Positions 17,291 through 26,792 of a DNA stretch of 64,000 nucleotides are shown here, piece after piece. Each line of letters starts with the position of its first letter. The first letter of the stretch is position 1. The notes below the pieces were generated by a model that had not been told where the DNA came from, searched no databases, and saw nothing but the letters and a program-made list of their open reading frames with translations. Source of the DNA: JBBECJ01 sp963763325 (GTDB lineage: Bacteria > Chloroflexota > Chloroflexia > Thermomicrobiales > CFX8); contig CAVXOL010000024.1 in assembly GCA_963763325.1 (NCBI GenBank), forward strand, positions 124,001 to 188,000, given 5' to 3'. The translations under genes were made by a program, and so were the position numbers.

Positions 17291-20200
17291 TTACGAGATG
17301 GTAACGGCGATCTGGTAGCTGCTTTGTGCGAGGCATCTTCCAGGCCCGACGATGTCCTCGATTGCCGATTCCAGTTCGCTGCACCAATCGATTCGGAATG
17401 ACGATCGAAGCATCTTCGACGGCTCCGCGTTCTTCCCTTCGATCTCAACGTACAGGAGATCGTCACCGGTGAAGTGATCCCGGAAGAGCCGGACCAGGCG
17501 CTCCAACCGGCTCAAGTCATCGCCAGATTCGCCCGATGCCGCAAGCGTCAGACGAACGTACTGACGCTCCGGCTCGACTTCAGGCTCAACGATTTCGTAT
17601 GGCGTCACCTCGTCACCGAGGACCTGAAAGCTGTCGTTTCGCGGGTCGACCTTTCCACGGACGACGATGATGGTGTCCTCAATCAGATTCGCCGATGCAC
17701 GTTCAAACGATTCAGGGAAGAAGACGACTTCGACGGACCCTGACAGGTCTTCGAGCTGAATGACGGCCATCGTTCGGTTCGTACGCGTCGTCATCTTGCG
17801 AATGCCGGAGATGATCCCCAGCAAGCGGACACCCTGGCCGACCATTTCAGTGTCAATGTCGGCGATCAGTTGAAAGCTCTCGCGCCGTTCGCGAACATTT
17901 CGCATTACGTCATTCAGCGGGTGGTCGCTAAGGTAGGTGCCCAGGTGCTCCTTCTCCCAGGCGAGCAGTTGCTTCCGAGGAACTGCCTGCGCAGCCCCGA
18001 TCTGAACGACGGCAGGTGGCGGTGCCTCAATTGCGCTCCCGAACAGTCCCATCTGTCCGCGTTGGACCGCCTTCTGGTGCGCCTGAGCGGCCGTCAGCGC
18101 CTGATCGAGGCGAGCTAGCAGGCTGGCACGATCGCCGAGCAGGTCGAATGCACCGCTCTTGATCAGACTCTCCATTACCCGTTTGTTGATCTGGCTGTGG
18201 TCGACTGCGTTGCAGATCTCCTCCAGCGTATCGAAGTGCATACCGGGGTGCTGGTCACGAGCATCACAGATTGCCCGAACTGCCGACTCCCCGACGTTCT
18301 TGATCGTTGAAAGCCCGAACCGGATTCCGGTCCGACCGTCTTCGAGGAGTTCTACCTCGAACTGGGATCGGCTCTTATTGATGTCTGGCGGAAGGACCGG
18401 GATGCCGAGCTTGACGCATTCAGAGACTGCGGCCGCAACGCGATCGGCCGTTCCGGACGGGTGACTCGGGGCCAGTCGCAACACAGCCGTCATGTATTCA
18501 GCCGCGTAATTCGCCTTCAGGTACGCAGTCTGATATGCGATCGTCCCATAGCAGACCGCGTGGGCTTTGTTGAATGCGTATCCAGCGAATGGCTCGATCA
18601 GGTCAAAGATCTTCTGAGCGTCGGCAGTCTCGTAACCCTTCGCGACGGCGCCGGCATTGAAGCGTTCGCGTTCAGCGCGCATCTTTTCCGGGATCTTCTT
18701 ACCCATCGCCTTGCGCATGATGTCGGCTTCACCGAGCGTGTAACCGCCAAACTGGCGAGCGATCAGCAACACCTGATCCTGATAGACGATAACTCCATAC
18801 GTTTCGTCGAGCGCGTCGGCCAAATCGGGGTGTGGATAGCGGATCTCTTCCTGCCCGTGCTTCGCGCGACAGAACGTTGGGATATGTTGCATGGGCCCTG
18901 GGCGGTAGAGCGCGACCATCGCGGCAAGCTCAGAGACTGACTCGGGCTTCAACTCCTGGATGGCGCGGCGCATCCCCGTGCTCTCAAGTTGGAAGACGCC
19001 AAACGTTTCGCCTTTGGCAAGCATCGCGTAGGTCGGAGCATCGCCATCTGGAAAAGTCTTTGGGTCAAGCGACTCGCCACGCGTCTGCTTGATAATTGCG
19101 ACGGCCTCGCCGAGGATCGTTAGGTTCGCGAGGCCCAGGAAGTCCATTTTCAGCAGGCCGATCTCGGCCACGTTCTCCATCGTGAACTGTGTCGTCGGCA
19201 ACGCTCCCTCATCACCACGCGCCGGACGCTGGAGGGCGACATGATCGACGAGTGGGTCAGCGCTGATGACGACGCCGGCCGCATGGGTGCCGGCGTGGCG
19301 GGAGATCCCTTCAAGCCTGCGCGCATTGTCGATCAGCGTGCGCGATCGTTCGTCGGTCTCGTAGAGCGCTCGAAGCTCGCTGCTCTCTGTCAGCGCGCGA
19401 TCAAGCGTCATGTTCAGCGTCGTCGGAATCAGGCGGGCAACACGATCGACATCGCCTGGAGTCCATGCCAGCGCCCGACCCACGTCCCGGACCGAAGCCT
19501 TGGCGCCCATTGTCCCAAAGGTAATGATCTGGGCGACGCGGTCGTGACCGTACTTTCTCGCGACGTAATCGATGACTTCGGCGCGACGGTTGTCGGCGAA
19601 GTCCATGTCGATGTCCGGCATTTCACGACGCTCAAGGTTAAGGAATCGCTCGAAGACGAGACGATTGGCGATCGGATCGATGTCGGTAATGCCCAACGTG
19701 TACAGGACAATACTGGCCGCCGCCGAACCACGAACCCCAAACGGGATCTCGTTCTCGCGAGCGAACTGCGCGAAGTCCCGGACGATCAGCATGTAGACGC
19801 CAAACCCGGTCTGCTCGATGACATGCAATTCGTATTCGAGCCGTTGTCGTACCTCGTCGCTCATCTCGGGATACCGTTCGGCAAGTCCATGCCAGCACAG
19901 ATCCGACAGGTATTGCTGAGCAGTTAGTCCATTGGGGACGCCTGGATCAGGCAGGTGCAGTCTATTGAAGTCAAGCTCGAACCCGCAGCGCTCGGCAATG
20001 CTGACAGTGTTGGCCAGAGCATCTGGAAGATCTCCGAAGATGGATTCCATTTCCTGGGGAGACTTGAAATAGAGTTGATCTGACTCCATCTTGAGGCGCT
20101 TCGGATCGTCCAGGGTCGTGTTGGTCTGGATGCAAACGAGGAGATCCTGAATCGGTGCGTCTTCGCGGTTGACGTAGTGGACATCATTCGACGCCACGAG

Positions 20201-20788
20201 CGGGATATCCATTCGCCGGGCTAGATTGACCAGCTGCTTGTTCACGCGCTGCTGTTCGACCATCCCGTGATCCTGTACTTCAAGGTAGAAGCGATCAGGA
20301 CCAAACATCTCGCGAAGTGTCGAAGCGAGGTGCTCAGCTTCCTCGTCGTTACCTTCGAGGTATGGATTTGCGACTGGCCCTCCCAGGCAGGCGGAAGTGC
20401 AAATGATCCCATCACTGAGCTCATTCAGCATTTCTAGATCGACACGAGGTCGATAGTAATAGCCTTCGATGCTGGCCCGGCTGGAAAGTTTGAGTAGATT
20501 GCGGTAGCCCCGCTCGTTTTCCGCCAGTAACAGGAGATGGTAGTTGCGCCGGCTGCGAGCAGCGATCCCGTCAGGGGCCAGGTACGCCTCAACGCCGACG
20601 ATCGGCGCAAGATCGTTAGCACGAGCGGCCTTGTACCAGTCCAGCACGCCGTACATCACCCCATGATCGGTGATCGCGACGTGGCGCATGTCGAATTCGC
20701 GAGCCCTGGTCATGTAGTCGTCGATACGTCCCAGCCCATCGAGTAATGAGTACTCGGTGTGCAGGTGCAGGTGGACGAACGATGACAT
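17291..20788 (-). CDS. dnaE: DNA polymerase III subunit alpha
   Basis: This is the replicative polymerase subunit, 1165 residues, the normal DnaE1 size. The N-terminal PHP domain keeps its metal-binding pattern (HLHLHTEYSLLDG, ITDHGVMYGV, GVEAYLAPDG). The polymerase active-site motif PDIDMDFADNRR lies near residue 390. C-terminal parts contain the OB-fold region (GIISGIRKMTTRTNRTMAVIQLED). It starts at ATG 20788 with AGGAGG upstream. It stands alone, converging on the PHP gene and downstream of an XRE regulator. Confidence 0.97.
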   Translation of the reverse strand: MSSFVHLHLHTEYSLLDGLGRIDDYMTRAREFDMRHVAITDHGVMYGVLDWYKAARANDLAPIVGVEAYLAPDGIAARSRRNYHLLLLAENERGYRNLLKLSSRASIEGYYYRPRVDLEMLNELSDGIICTSACLGGPVANPYLEGNDEEAEHLASTLREMFGPDRFYLEVQDHGMVEQQRVNKQLVNLARRMDIPLVASNDVHYVNREDAPIQDLLVCIQTNTTLDDPKRLKMESDQLYFKSPQEMESIFGDLPDALANTVSIAERCGFELDFNRLHLPDPGVPNGLTAQQYLSDLCWHGLAERYPEMSDEVRQRLEYELHVIEQTGFGVYMLIVRDFAQFARENEIPFGVRGSAAASIVLYTLGITDIDPIANRLVFERFLNLERREMPDIDMDFADNRRAEVIDYVARKYGHDRVAQIITFGTMGAKASVRDVGRALAWTPGDVDRVARLIPTTLNMTLDRALTESSELRALYETDERSRTLIDNARRLEGISRHAGTHAAGVVISADPLVDHVALQRPARGDEGALPTTQFTMENVAEIGLLKMDFLGLANLTILGEAVAIIKQTRGESLDPKTFPDGDAPTYAMLAKGETFGVFQLESTGMRRAIQELKPESVSELAAMVALYRPGPMQHIPTFCRAKHGQEEIRYPHPDLADALDETYGVIVYQDQVLLIARQFGGYTLGEADIMRKAMGKKIPEKMRAERERFNAGAVAKGYETADAQKIFDLIEPFAGYAFNKAHAVCYGTIAYQTAYLKANYAAEYMTAVLRLAPSHPSGTADRVAAAVSECVKLGIPVLPPDINKSRSQFEVELLEDGRTGIRFGLSTIKNVGESAVRAICDARDQHPGMHFDTLEEICNAVDHSQINKRVMESLIKSGAFDLLGDRASLLARLDQALTAAQAHQKAVQRGQMGLFGSAIEAPPPAVVQIGAAQAVPRKQLLAWEKEHLGTYLSDHPLNDVMRNVRERRESFQLIADIDTEMVGQGVRLLGIISGIRKMTTRTNRTMAVIQLEDLSGSVEVVFFPESFERASANLIEDTIIVVRGKVDPRNDSFQVLGDEVTPYEIVEPEVEPERQYVRLTLAASGESGDDLSRLERLVRLFRDHFTGDDLLYVEIEGKNAEPSKMLRSSFRIDWCSELESAIEDIVGPGRCLAQSSYQIAVTIS

Positions 20789-20908
20789 TGACTCCTCCTA
20801 TGCAGGAACCGACATTCGGCCCGGTGCCGCGTCAGCCTGACAACCATTCAGGCACGTACGTACGCAGTGCTCCACCGTGCCTATGCGCTCACCTAAGGAT
20901 AAGACACA

Positions 20909-20940
20909 GATCGGCGGCTGACGAGTGCCAGCCGCCGATC
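20909..20940 (-). terminator. Probable terminator after the XRE regulator
   Basis: A perfect 12-bp GC-rich stem (20909-20920 with 20929-20940) surrounds an 8-nt loop, 20 bp past the XRE stop. The minus-strand tail is only modestly T-rich. Confidence 0.55.
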
Positions 20941-20959
20941 GCATTGAGACAGGTCGAAT

Positions 20960-21409
20960 TCAAGCCGCGGCGATCGAGTCATGATGGACGGCTACGCGGC
21001 CCGGCGCGGTTGCTGCTCGCTGCGCCTGGCGAACGAGCAGCGAAATCATATGGCGGACATCTTCGCGAACGTCAGCCGGAACAGCCCGATCCTGTAGCAG
21101 CCCAAGCACCTCTGAGAGAACCGGCTCGCTGGCGAAGAGATTCTCGATTCGCCCAGGCATGAAACCAGCCGAGGCCAGCAATGCATCCCGCTCACCATCG
21201 TCGAGCCCCATCGCGTCAGCCAGCTTGGCGACTGCATCGCGGGTCGGCATCCGGGTTCCACTCTCAAGTCGAGAAACATATGAGTGGTCGAATCCGGCGG
21301 CCTCCGCGAGCCGGCTCTGGGAAAGCCGGCGCCGATCGCGGTACTCACGAAGCATCGGAGCGAATGTAACCGTCTCGAGTTCACCGCGCGCCTGCTGGAG
21401 ATCATCCAT
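20960..21409 (-). CDS. XRE-family helix-turn-helix regulator
   Basis: The protein has 149 residues with an N-terminal Cro/C1-type HTH at about residues 19-72 (MLREYRDRRRLSQSRLAEAAG, then DHSYVSRLESGTRMPTRDAV). The remaining 75 residues look helical and may dimerise or sense a signal; I do not recognise them. It is transcribed away from the cyclodeaminase-folD-fhs genes and toward dnaE. A terminator-like hairpin separates it from dnaE. Its target is unknown; the adjacent divergent promoter is the first candidate. Confidence 0.82.
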   Translation of the reverse strand: MDDLQQARGELETVTFAPMLREYRDRRRLSQSRLAEAAGFDHSYVSRLESGTRMPTRDAVAKLADAMGLDDGERDALLASAGFMPGRIENLFASEPVLSEVLGLLQDRAVPADVREDVRHMISLLVRQAQRAATAPGRVAVHHDSIAAA

Positions 21410-21635
21410 TACCGCAACTCCTCATCATCCAATGTGCTGCGCGGCCCATCCCCGCCTGTGAGCCGTTTGGTGCGAACGAACGCATCATTCGTCGTCCCTC
21501 ATAGACTAACACGGGAGTGACTGCCGGTCAAGCCCTCTGTAGGGATATCCACAGTAGTCCGCCTTGCGACACGATTGCGTCAGTATTTCGCCATTGCGGC
21601 TCCGACACATTGCAAAGGGTGTGCACGGATGGGGC

Positions 21636-21644
21636 TGCTATACT
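21636..21644 (+). promoter_or_regulatory. Extended -10 promoter candidate for the one-carbon genes
   Basis: TGCTATACT at 21636-21644 is an extended -10 element without an obvious -35, 58 bp before the ATG at 21702. The rest of 21410-21701 shows nothing else I can support. Confidence 0.4.
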
Positions 21645-21701
21645 GCCCTGTCGCGTCCCTCCTCGTTGATCGACGCAATTGGTTCAGTAAGAGGACAGTC
21701 C

Positions 21702-22361
21702 ATGCTGAATACGGTCGCCGACACGCCGGCGCGTGAGTTCCATCGCGATATCGCCGATCCAGACATCTTCTGTGGCGGAGGAAGCGTGGCAGCGTTGGCG
21801 GCCGCTGGCGCGGCGGCAACGGCGCTGCTTGTGATGCGGTTGAACGCAAAGCGACGATCAAACACCGATCGCCGAGATGAGATCCTCGACGCAATCGCCG
21901 CGACTGAGTCAGCGATCGATGCGTTCCACAGCGCCGCCGATCACGACATAGCGATCCTGGATGAGCTGCTGATTGCACATCGCGCAGCTCGATCCGGCGG
22001 AAGCCAGGCAGAATACTTGTCAGCTCTTGCCAGGGCCGCAGAATCTCCGCTCGAGATGGCAGACGGCATCGAGGCGCTCCTCGAAACGATCGCCACTCAA
22101 CTGCCGATTTCGACTCGCTTCACCGTTAGCGACCTCGGAGCGGCTGCCGTCCTGGCTGAAGGTGCCTGCCGCGCAGCATTGCTGACGGCCGAAGTCAATA
22201 TCGCGCTACTGCGCGAAGCAAGCGATGCCGACTTGAATGTCGTCCAGCGTCTCGATGATCGACTCTCTGCCGTTCGCAAGCGGGTCGTCGAGCAATCATT
22301 CGTCGATCGAACGAGCATCGAGGGCAGCGATACACAAAGGAACAACGGACAAGGAACAACG
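21702..22361 (+). CDS. Cyclodeaminase/cyclohydrolase family protein (FTCD C-terminal-like)
   Basis: The ATG at 21702 follows AAGAGGA at 7-nt spacing. About 220 residues match the C-terminal cyclodeaminase fold of formiminotransferase-cyclodeaminase (DIADPDIFCGGGSVAALAAA; helical throughout). The known reaction converts 5-formimino-THF to 5,10-methenyl-THF, the substrate of FolD. As sequenced, the frame runs without a stop into FolD. In the next frame, however, a TGA at 22363 overlaps a TTG start of folD, so one inserted base near the 3' end could have produced an artificial fusion. Function is inferred from family and context. Confidence 0.75.
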
Positions 22362-23289
22362 TTGACTGCGGAGCTGCTTGACGGACGACCGGTGGCGCGT
22401 GCATTACGGGAACGCGCACGTGATGAGTTAGCTCGCTTCAGGAGCGTTTACTCTATAACGCCTGGACTGGCCATCGTGCTCGTTGGTGACGATCCAAGTG
22501 CGCACGCATATCGCGATGCAATCGTCAAGGCTAGCTCGGGAGTCGAAATCCCGGCGCGAGTCGTCAGCCTCCCGGCAACCGTCGACCAGCGCCGCCTCGA
22601 CAAGGCGATCGACGAGCTGAACACGGATGATGCGGTCCACGGCATCCTGGTCCTGCAGCCACTACCGCCTCACCTGTCGCGCGTCCAGATCGCAGACCTG
22701 ATTGATCCTCTCAAGGACATCGACGGCATCACGACCTACAACGCCGGCCGCCTCTTTCACGACGACCGAGATGCGCTTGCGCCTTCCACACCGGCAGGAG
22801 GCATGGCGCTGCTCAAGCACTACCAGGTCGCGCTGGCAGGCCGGCATGCCGTCGTGATCGGCCGCAGCCCGGTCGTTGGACGGCCGATGGCGGCAATGCT
22901 CCTTGCGGAGAACGCGACCGTAACCAATTGCCACTCACGAACACCGGATATCGCGATCTACACCCGCCAGGCCGACATCGTCGTCGCAGCCGTCGGAAAA
23001 CCCAATACTGTCCGTGGCGACATGCTGAAGCCCGGCGCGACTGTCATCGACTTCGGCGTCAATTTCGTTGATGGAAAAATGATCGGTGACGTGGACGCGG
23101 ATTCGGTTATGCGAAGTCGCGGGACGGCTGACTCCCGTTCCCGGCGGTACAGGGCGAGTAACGACTGCGATACTTCTGCGGAACACGATCAAGGCGGCGA
23201 CGCTGCGTGTTCAACGCGCATCGGAATCGATGCCTGCTGAGCAAGCGCTTGCCGGGACGATTCGAGTTGGAGGATCGGATGCTGACTGA
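22362..23289 (+). CDS. folD: Bifunctional methylene-THF dehydrogenase/cyclohydrolase FolD (frameshifted near 23110)
   Basis: FolD interconverts methylene-, methenyl- and 10-formyl-THF. TTG 22362 with AAGGA upstream is a likely start (LTAELLDGRPVARALRERA). Signatures GILVLQPLPPHL, DPLKDIDGITTYNAGRL and VVIGRSPVVGRPMAAMLL are present. Near 23110 the frame breaks after DVDADSV; the conserved C-terminus EVAGRLTPVPGGTGRVTTAI continues one frame on and ends at 23289, overlapping fhs by 11 nt. The phase matches one inserted base. Position after the cyclodeaminase and before fhs makes a compact one-carbon unit. Confidence 0.9.
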
Positions 23290-24970
23290 CATCGAGATCG
23301 CGCGCTCGGCGGAACTTCGGCCGATCACCGAGATCGCCGCAGGACTCGGGGTCCACGAAGACGATCTGGAGCCGTATGGGCGAAACAAGGCGAAGATCGC
23401 GCTGTCGGCGCTCGACCGAGACAGCGGACGAAGCCGCGGCAAGTATGTCGTCGTCACGGCAATCACTCCGACGCCGCTTGGCGAAGGCAAGACGACCACC
23501 ACGGTCGGCTTGGGGCAGGCGATGAAACACATCGGCGAGAATGCTGTCATCGCTGTCCGCCAGCCATCGCTGGGTCCGGTGTTCGGAATCAAAGGTGGTG
23601 CCGCAGGCGGAGGCTACGCACAGGTCATCCCAATGGAAGAGCTCAACCTGCACCTTACCGGTGATAGCCATGCCGTAACGGCAGCTCACAATTTGTGCTC
23701 GGCGTTTCTTGACAATTCGCTCTACCAGGGCAATCCCCTGAACATCGACCAGGACACGATCACCTGGCGCAGAGTTCTGGATGTCAACGACCGCGCGCTG
23801 CGTGACATCGTCATCGGGCTCGGTCAGGACAACGGCGTCACCCGGCAGACCGGTTTCGACATCACGGCAGCGTCTGAAGTGATGGCGATCCTGGCTTTGG
23901 CGCGGGATCTCCCTGACCTGCGCGCGCGCCTCGGCAGAATCGTGGTTGGGCAATCGCGTGATCGACAGCCCGTCACGGTCGATCAGATCGGGATCGGCGG
24001 CGCAATGGCTGCGCTCATGCGTGACGCAATCAAGCCGAACCTGTTGCAGACGTTAGAGCACTCGCCAGCTCTCATCCATGCCGGTCCATTCGGCAACATC
24101 GCGCACGGGAACTCGTCGGTTATCGCCGACATGATCGGACTGTCGCTTGCCGACATCTTGATGACTGAAGCTGGTTTCGGCGCCGACCTCGGAGCTGAAA
24201 AATTCTTCAACATCAAGTGCCGCGTAAGCGGACTCGTACCGGACGCGGCCGTTCTCGTGGCGACGGTTCGAGCATTGAAGGCGCACAGCGGACGGTTCAA
24301 AATCGTTGCGGGGCGGCCGCTTGACCCCGGCCTCGCGGGCGAGAACCTTGATGCCCTGCGCGAAGGAATCGGGAATCTCGTCAAGCAGATCGAGAACGTC
24401 CACAAGCATGGTGTTCCGGTCGTGGTCGCGATCAATCACTTCCCGACCGACACGGAGGCCGAGATCGAGCTCGTACGTAAGGCAAGCCTCGACGCGGGAG
24501 CGTTTGATGTCGCGGTCAGCAAGGTATTCGCCGAGGGTGGACGTGGCGGCGCTGATCTGGCACGGGCGACATTGCGAGCGGCACAGCAGGGCAGCAGCTT
24601 CAGTCACCTGTACCCACTCGACGCGCCAATCAAGACCAAAATCGAAACGATTGCGAAAGAGATCTACGGTGCTGGGTCGGTCAGTTATTCAGCCGGAGCG
24701 AATCGCTCCATCCGAACGTATGCGAACCTCGGCTACGACACACTTCCGATCTGTATGGCGAAGACTCACCTTTCACTCAGTGGTGATGCGAGTCTTGTCG
24801 GTCGTCCCTCCGGGTTCGAGTTGGTCATCCGCGAGGTGCGCGCGTCGGTTGGAGCTGGGTTCATCTATCCAATTGTCGGCGAGATGCGAACGATGCCCGG
24901 CTTGGGTAAATCGCCTGGCGGCTTGAATGTCGATCTGGACGACGACGGCGAAATCCGCGGTCTGTCATAG
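23279..24970 (+). CDS. fhs: Formate-tetrahydrofolate ligase
   Basis: Fhs activates formate with ATP to give 10-formyl-THF. ATG 23279 follows GGAGG at ideal spacing; upstream codons of the open frame belong to folD. The 563-residue length is typical. The P-loop TPLGEGKTTTTVGLGQA lies near residue 62, and the family strings PSLGPVFGIKGGAAGGGYAQ and TEAGFGADLGAEKFFNIKCR are intact. With FolD and the glycine cleavage genes it supplies one-carbon units, including the formyl groups needed for purine synthesis. Confidence 0.97.
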   Translation: MLTDIEIARSAELRPITEIAAGLGVHEDDLEPYGRNKAKIALSALDRDSGRSRGKYVVVTAITPTPLGEGKTTTTVGLGQAMKHIGENAVIAVRQPSLGPVFGIKGGAAGGGYAQVIPMEELNLHLTGDSHAVTAAHNLCSAFLDNSLYQGNPLNIDQDTITWRRVLDVNDRALRDIVIGLGQDNGVTRQTGFDITAASEVMAILALARDLPDLRARLGRIVVGQSRDRQPVTVDQIGIGGAMAALMRDAIKPNLLQTLEHSPALIHAGPFGNIAHGNSSVIADMIGLSLADILMTEAGFGADLGAEKFFNIKCRVSGLVPDAAVLVATVRALKAHSGRFKIVAGRPLDPGLAGENLDALREGIGNLVKQIENVHKHGVPVVVAINHFPTDTEAEIELVRKASLDAGAFDVAVSKVFAEGGRGGADLARATLRAAQQGSSFSHLYPLDAPIKTKIETIAKEIYGAGSVSYSAGANRSIRTYANLGYDTLPICMAKTHLSLSGDASLVGRPSGFELVIREVRASVGAGFIYPIVGEMRTMPGLGKSPGGLNVDLDDDGEIRGLS

Positions 24971-25027
24971 TTCTAATCGCCATCGAGAGGGATATGTCGC
25001 AAGATCGAGCCTGCCGGTCACGGACCG

Positions 25028-25330
25028 TCAGTCCTTGTACGGATCGAACTCCCCCTCGCCGGCCATTGCGACGCCAACTGGCCGCAGCCGGTGGACAATC
25101 TCGATCGACGCCGAGTGAGCTGCGAGGACGTCGTCGAGCCGCTTGTACGCGTGCGGACTTTCGTCGGTTCCACCTCCACGAAGCAACACGCCCTTTTCCG
25201 AGAGCCAGGCGTGCATCATCTCGCGGGTAACTGTTCCTCCGGCGCGCGTACGCGTCTTCCAGTTCATCTTTCCGGCAGCCTGGGTGCGACTCATCACGCG
25301 TCCGGCGCCATGGACGGTACTGTGGAGCAA
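25028..25330 (-). pseudogene. rtcB: Truncated RtcB RNA ligase, C-terminal fragment
   Basis: Only about 95 C-terminal residues of RtcB remain: LLHSTVHGAGRVMSRTQA, which includes the HGAGR motif near the guanylylated histidine, then the closing part ending HRLRPVGVAMAGEGEFDPYKD. A stop lies just upstream of LLHSTVHGAGR, and no RtcB-like sequence is seen in any frame further upstream. Unlike other broken genes in this window, this is a real truncation, with the missing three quarters replaced by unrelated DNA. It converges on fhs and marks the edge of the accessory stretch. Confidence 0.8.
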
Positions 25331-25950
25331 ACCTCACCATCTGATACCTGACACATACGTGCACTTGCTGTGGCAGGAAACCCCTCCCGCACGGGTGTGC
25401 TGAACGTGCTGGCTGCCACCTCATTCCTCACCAGAGCGTGATGCTGCTGCGGCTTTCTCCATCGAGACGCTGCTGCCGGCCACCTTCAATTCATCGGGAT
25501 TCTTGCCGCCTCTACTGCATGTATACGGGGCAGATCATATGGCGAGGTCTGGCCGTGCCAACCGGGCTGGATGGCAACTGCGTGACACATGGCCTGATAT
25601 TCAGGCTGATTGAGTGCGAAGTGCTCGTCAAGGCTGTCGCTGCTCGTAAACGCCTGGCCCGGCGACGACACGGCGACCGGCTCCCGCTGGCGGGACGCGG
25701 AACCTGGTGGCGATACGTCATCACTGCTCACACGAGTTCCTGCCTAATGGCTGACGCGTCCAAAACCGCCACAGCCCAACGATGAACGCCGCTAGCCGCC
25801 CGCTGACGCCGAACCGATGGTCCGTGACCTGACCGTCGCCCGAGAGTGGAAGCAGACTAGCATGGGCGACGCTTGGACAAGGCTGTGACCTGGGGTGCTC
25901 CCGAGGCGGAGCATCGGCAGCACCCCAAGCAGCGTCGATGCGCGAGGGCC
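25331..25950. other. Gene-poor degraded stretch beside the rtcB break
   Basis: No intact gene is recognised. The minus strand holds a possible methyltransferase remnant (25486-25731), and another minus frame carries a short piece, RGGKNPDELKVAGSSVSMEK, of unknown family. No insertion sequence, target duplication or tRNA was identified. It looks like a scar of rearrangement or of decayed mobile DNA. Confidence 0.45.
25486..25731 (-). pseudogene. Possible N-terminal remnant of a SAM-dependent methyltransferase
   Basis: The string FALNQPEYQAMCHAVAIQPG resembles, from memory, the start of class I methyltransferases in which VLDAGCGxG follows at once. Here the sequence after QPGWH diverges and stops within about 20 codons, so the SAM-binding glycine motif is missing. 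If the resemblance is right, it is a truncated pseudogene; otherwise it is a chance frame. Confidence 0.25.
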
Positions 25951-26448
25951 CTACGGAGCCGTCCCATGGATCTTGCCGGTGTAGGTGCCGAACGGCCCGA
26001 CTGCCGGGTCGAGGACCTGACCGACTTGACGCAGCACCCCGTGCAAACCTGCGAGGTCCCCGGTCGCATGCGTGATGACTTGGGTGCCGTAGTACTCGGG
26101 GATGGTTCCTCCACCGGTCAGGTTCCAGGTCACCGTCCCTGGCACGCCGTTCACCGTCCCAGTAAAGGTCTCGACGTCGCGGAAGTTGGCGCTGCCGTCA
26201 GCGTGGATGATGAGGTGCCCTTCGACCACCGAGCTTCCGGTGAAGGTGCCCGTATAGTCGATCGTCGTCCGCAGGTCGATCATCGTGTTCCCGCCCGCCA
26301 CCCGGACGTTGAGTACGGTGGCGGAGGTCGTGGTGAACGTTCCGCTGACCGGCGTGGGCGGCGCCGCGGCGGCTGGAATAACCCCGCCGATCACGAGGAG
26401 CAGCGCGAGGGGGACGAAAAGCAGACGATACCGTGAGCGACTGGACAT
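25951..26448 (-). CDS. Secreted protein, DUF3224-like
   Basis: The 165-residue protein begins with a clear signal peptide (basic SSRSRYR, then a hydrophobic run LLFVPLALLLVIGGVIPAAA, predicted cleavage after AAA). The mature part is Gly/Thr-rich beta-strand sequence with FTGTVNGVPGTVTWNLTGGG and YTGTFTGSSVVEGHL, which resembles the DUF3224 beta-barrel family; that match is from memory and the function of the family is unknown. It sits in the accessory stretch and converges on nothing obvious. Confidence 0.6.
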   Translation of the reverse strand: MSSRSRYRLLFVPLALLLVIGGVIPAAAAPPTPVSGTFTTTSATVLNVRVAGGNTMIDLRTTIDYTGTFTGSSVVEGHLIIHADGSANFRDVETFTGTVNGVPGTVTWNLTGGGTIPEYYGTQVITHATGDLAGLHGVLRQVGQVLDPAVGPFGTYTGKIHGTAP

Positions 26449-26792
26449 GAGCTGTTCCTTTCGGTCCCGAGCGAAGGCGTGGTGACGGCTCGACGGTGTG
26501 CCTCGTGTGCCGATGGCTCCCTCTCTCTCTGCGGCGTTGGTTCACGTGCTCATCGCCTCTCATACGCCGCCGGCGCAATGCGATGCGCCGACAACGTCGA
26601 CGTGATGATCGGCACGGGCGGAAGTGACGACGAGATCGTTTCCAGGTGGCGGAACATCGCGCTATGCGAGCGTGTGCGGTGCGCGGGCATGATCACGGCA
26701 TGTCGGCTCGCTCATGCAGGCTCTTTGTCGGTCACACAGCAGGCTGACCGGCCAGCGGTCGTCATTGCGCTCGTCAATGCCGCAGCCGGTAC
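26449..26792. other. Intergenic stretch without a recognised gene
   Basis: These 344 bp between the secreted protein and the oxidoreductase contain a short CT-rich run (around 26517-26532) and no frame that resembles a protein. The promoter of the secreted-protein gene should lie at its left end; I cannot assign its boxes. Confidence 0.4.

Noticed and set aside
25873..26436. 187-codon plus-strand frame opposite the secreted protein
   Set aside because: The minus frame has a signal peptide and coherent beta-type sequence; the plus frame is its shadow.
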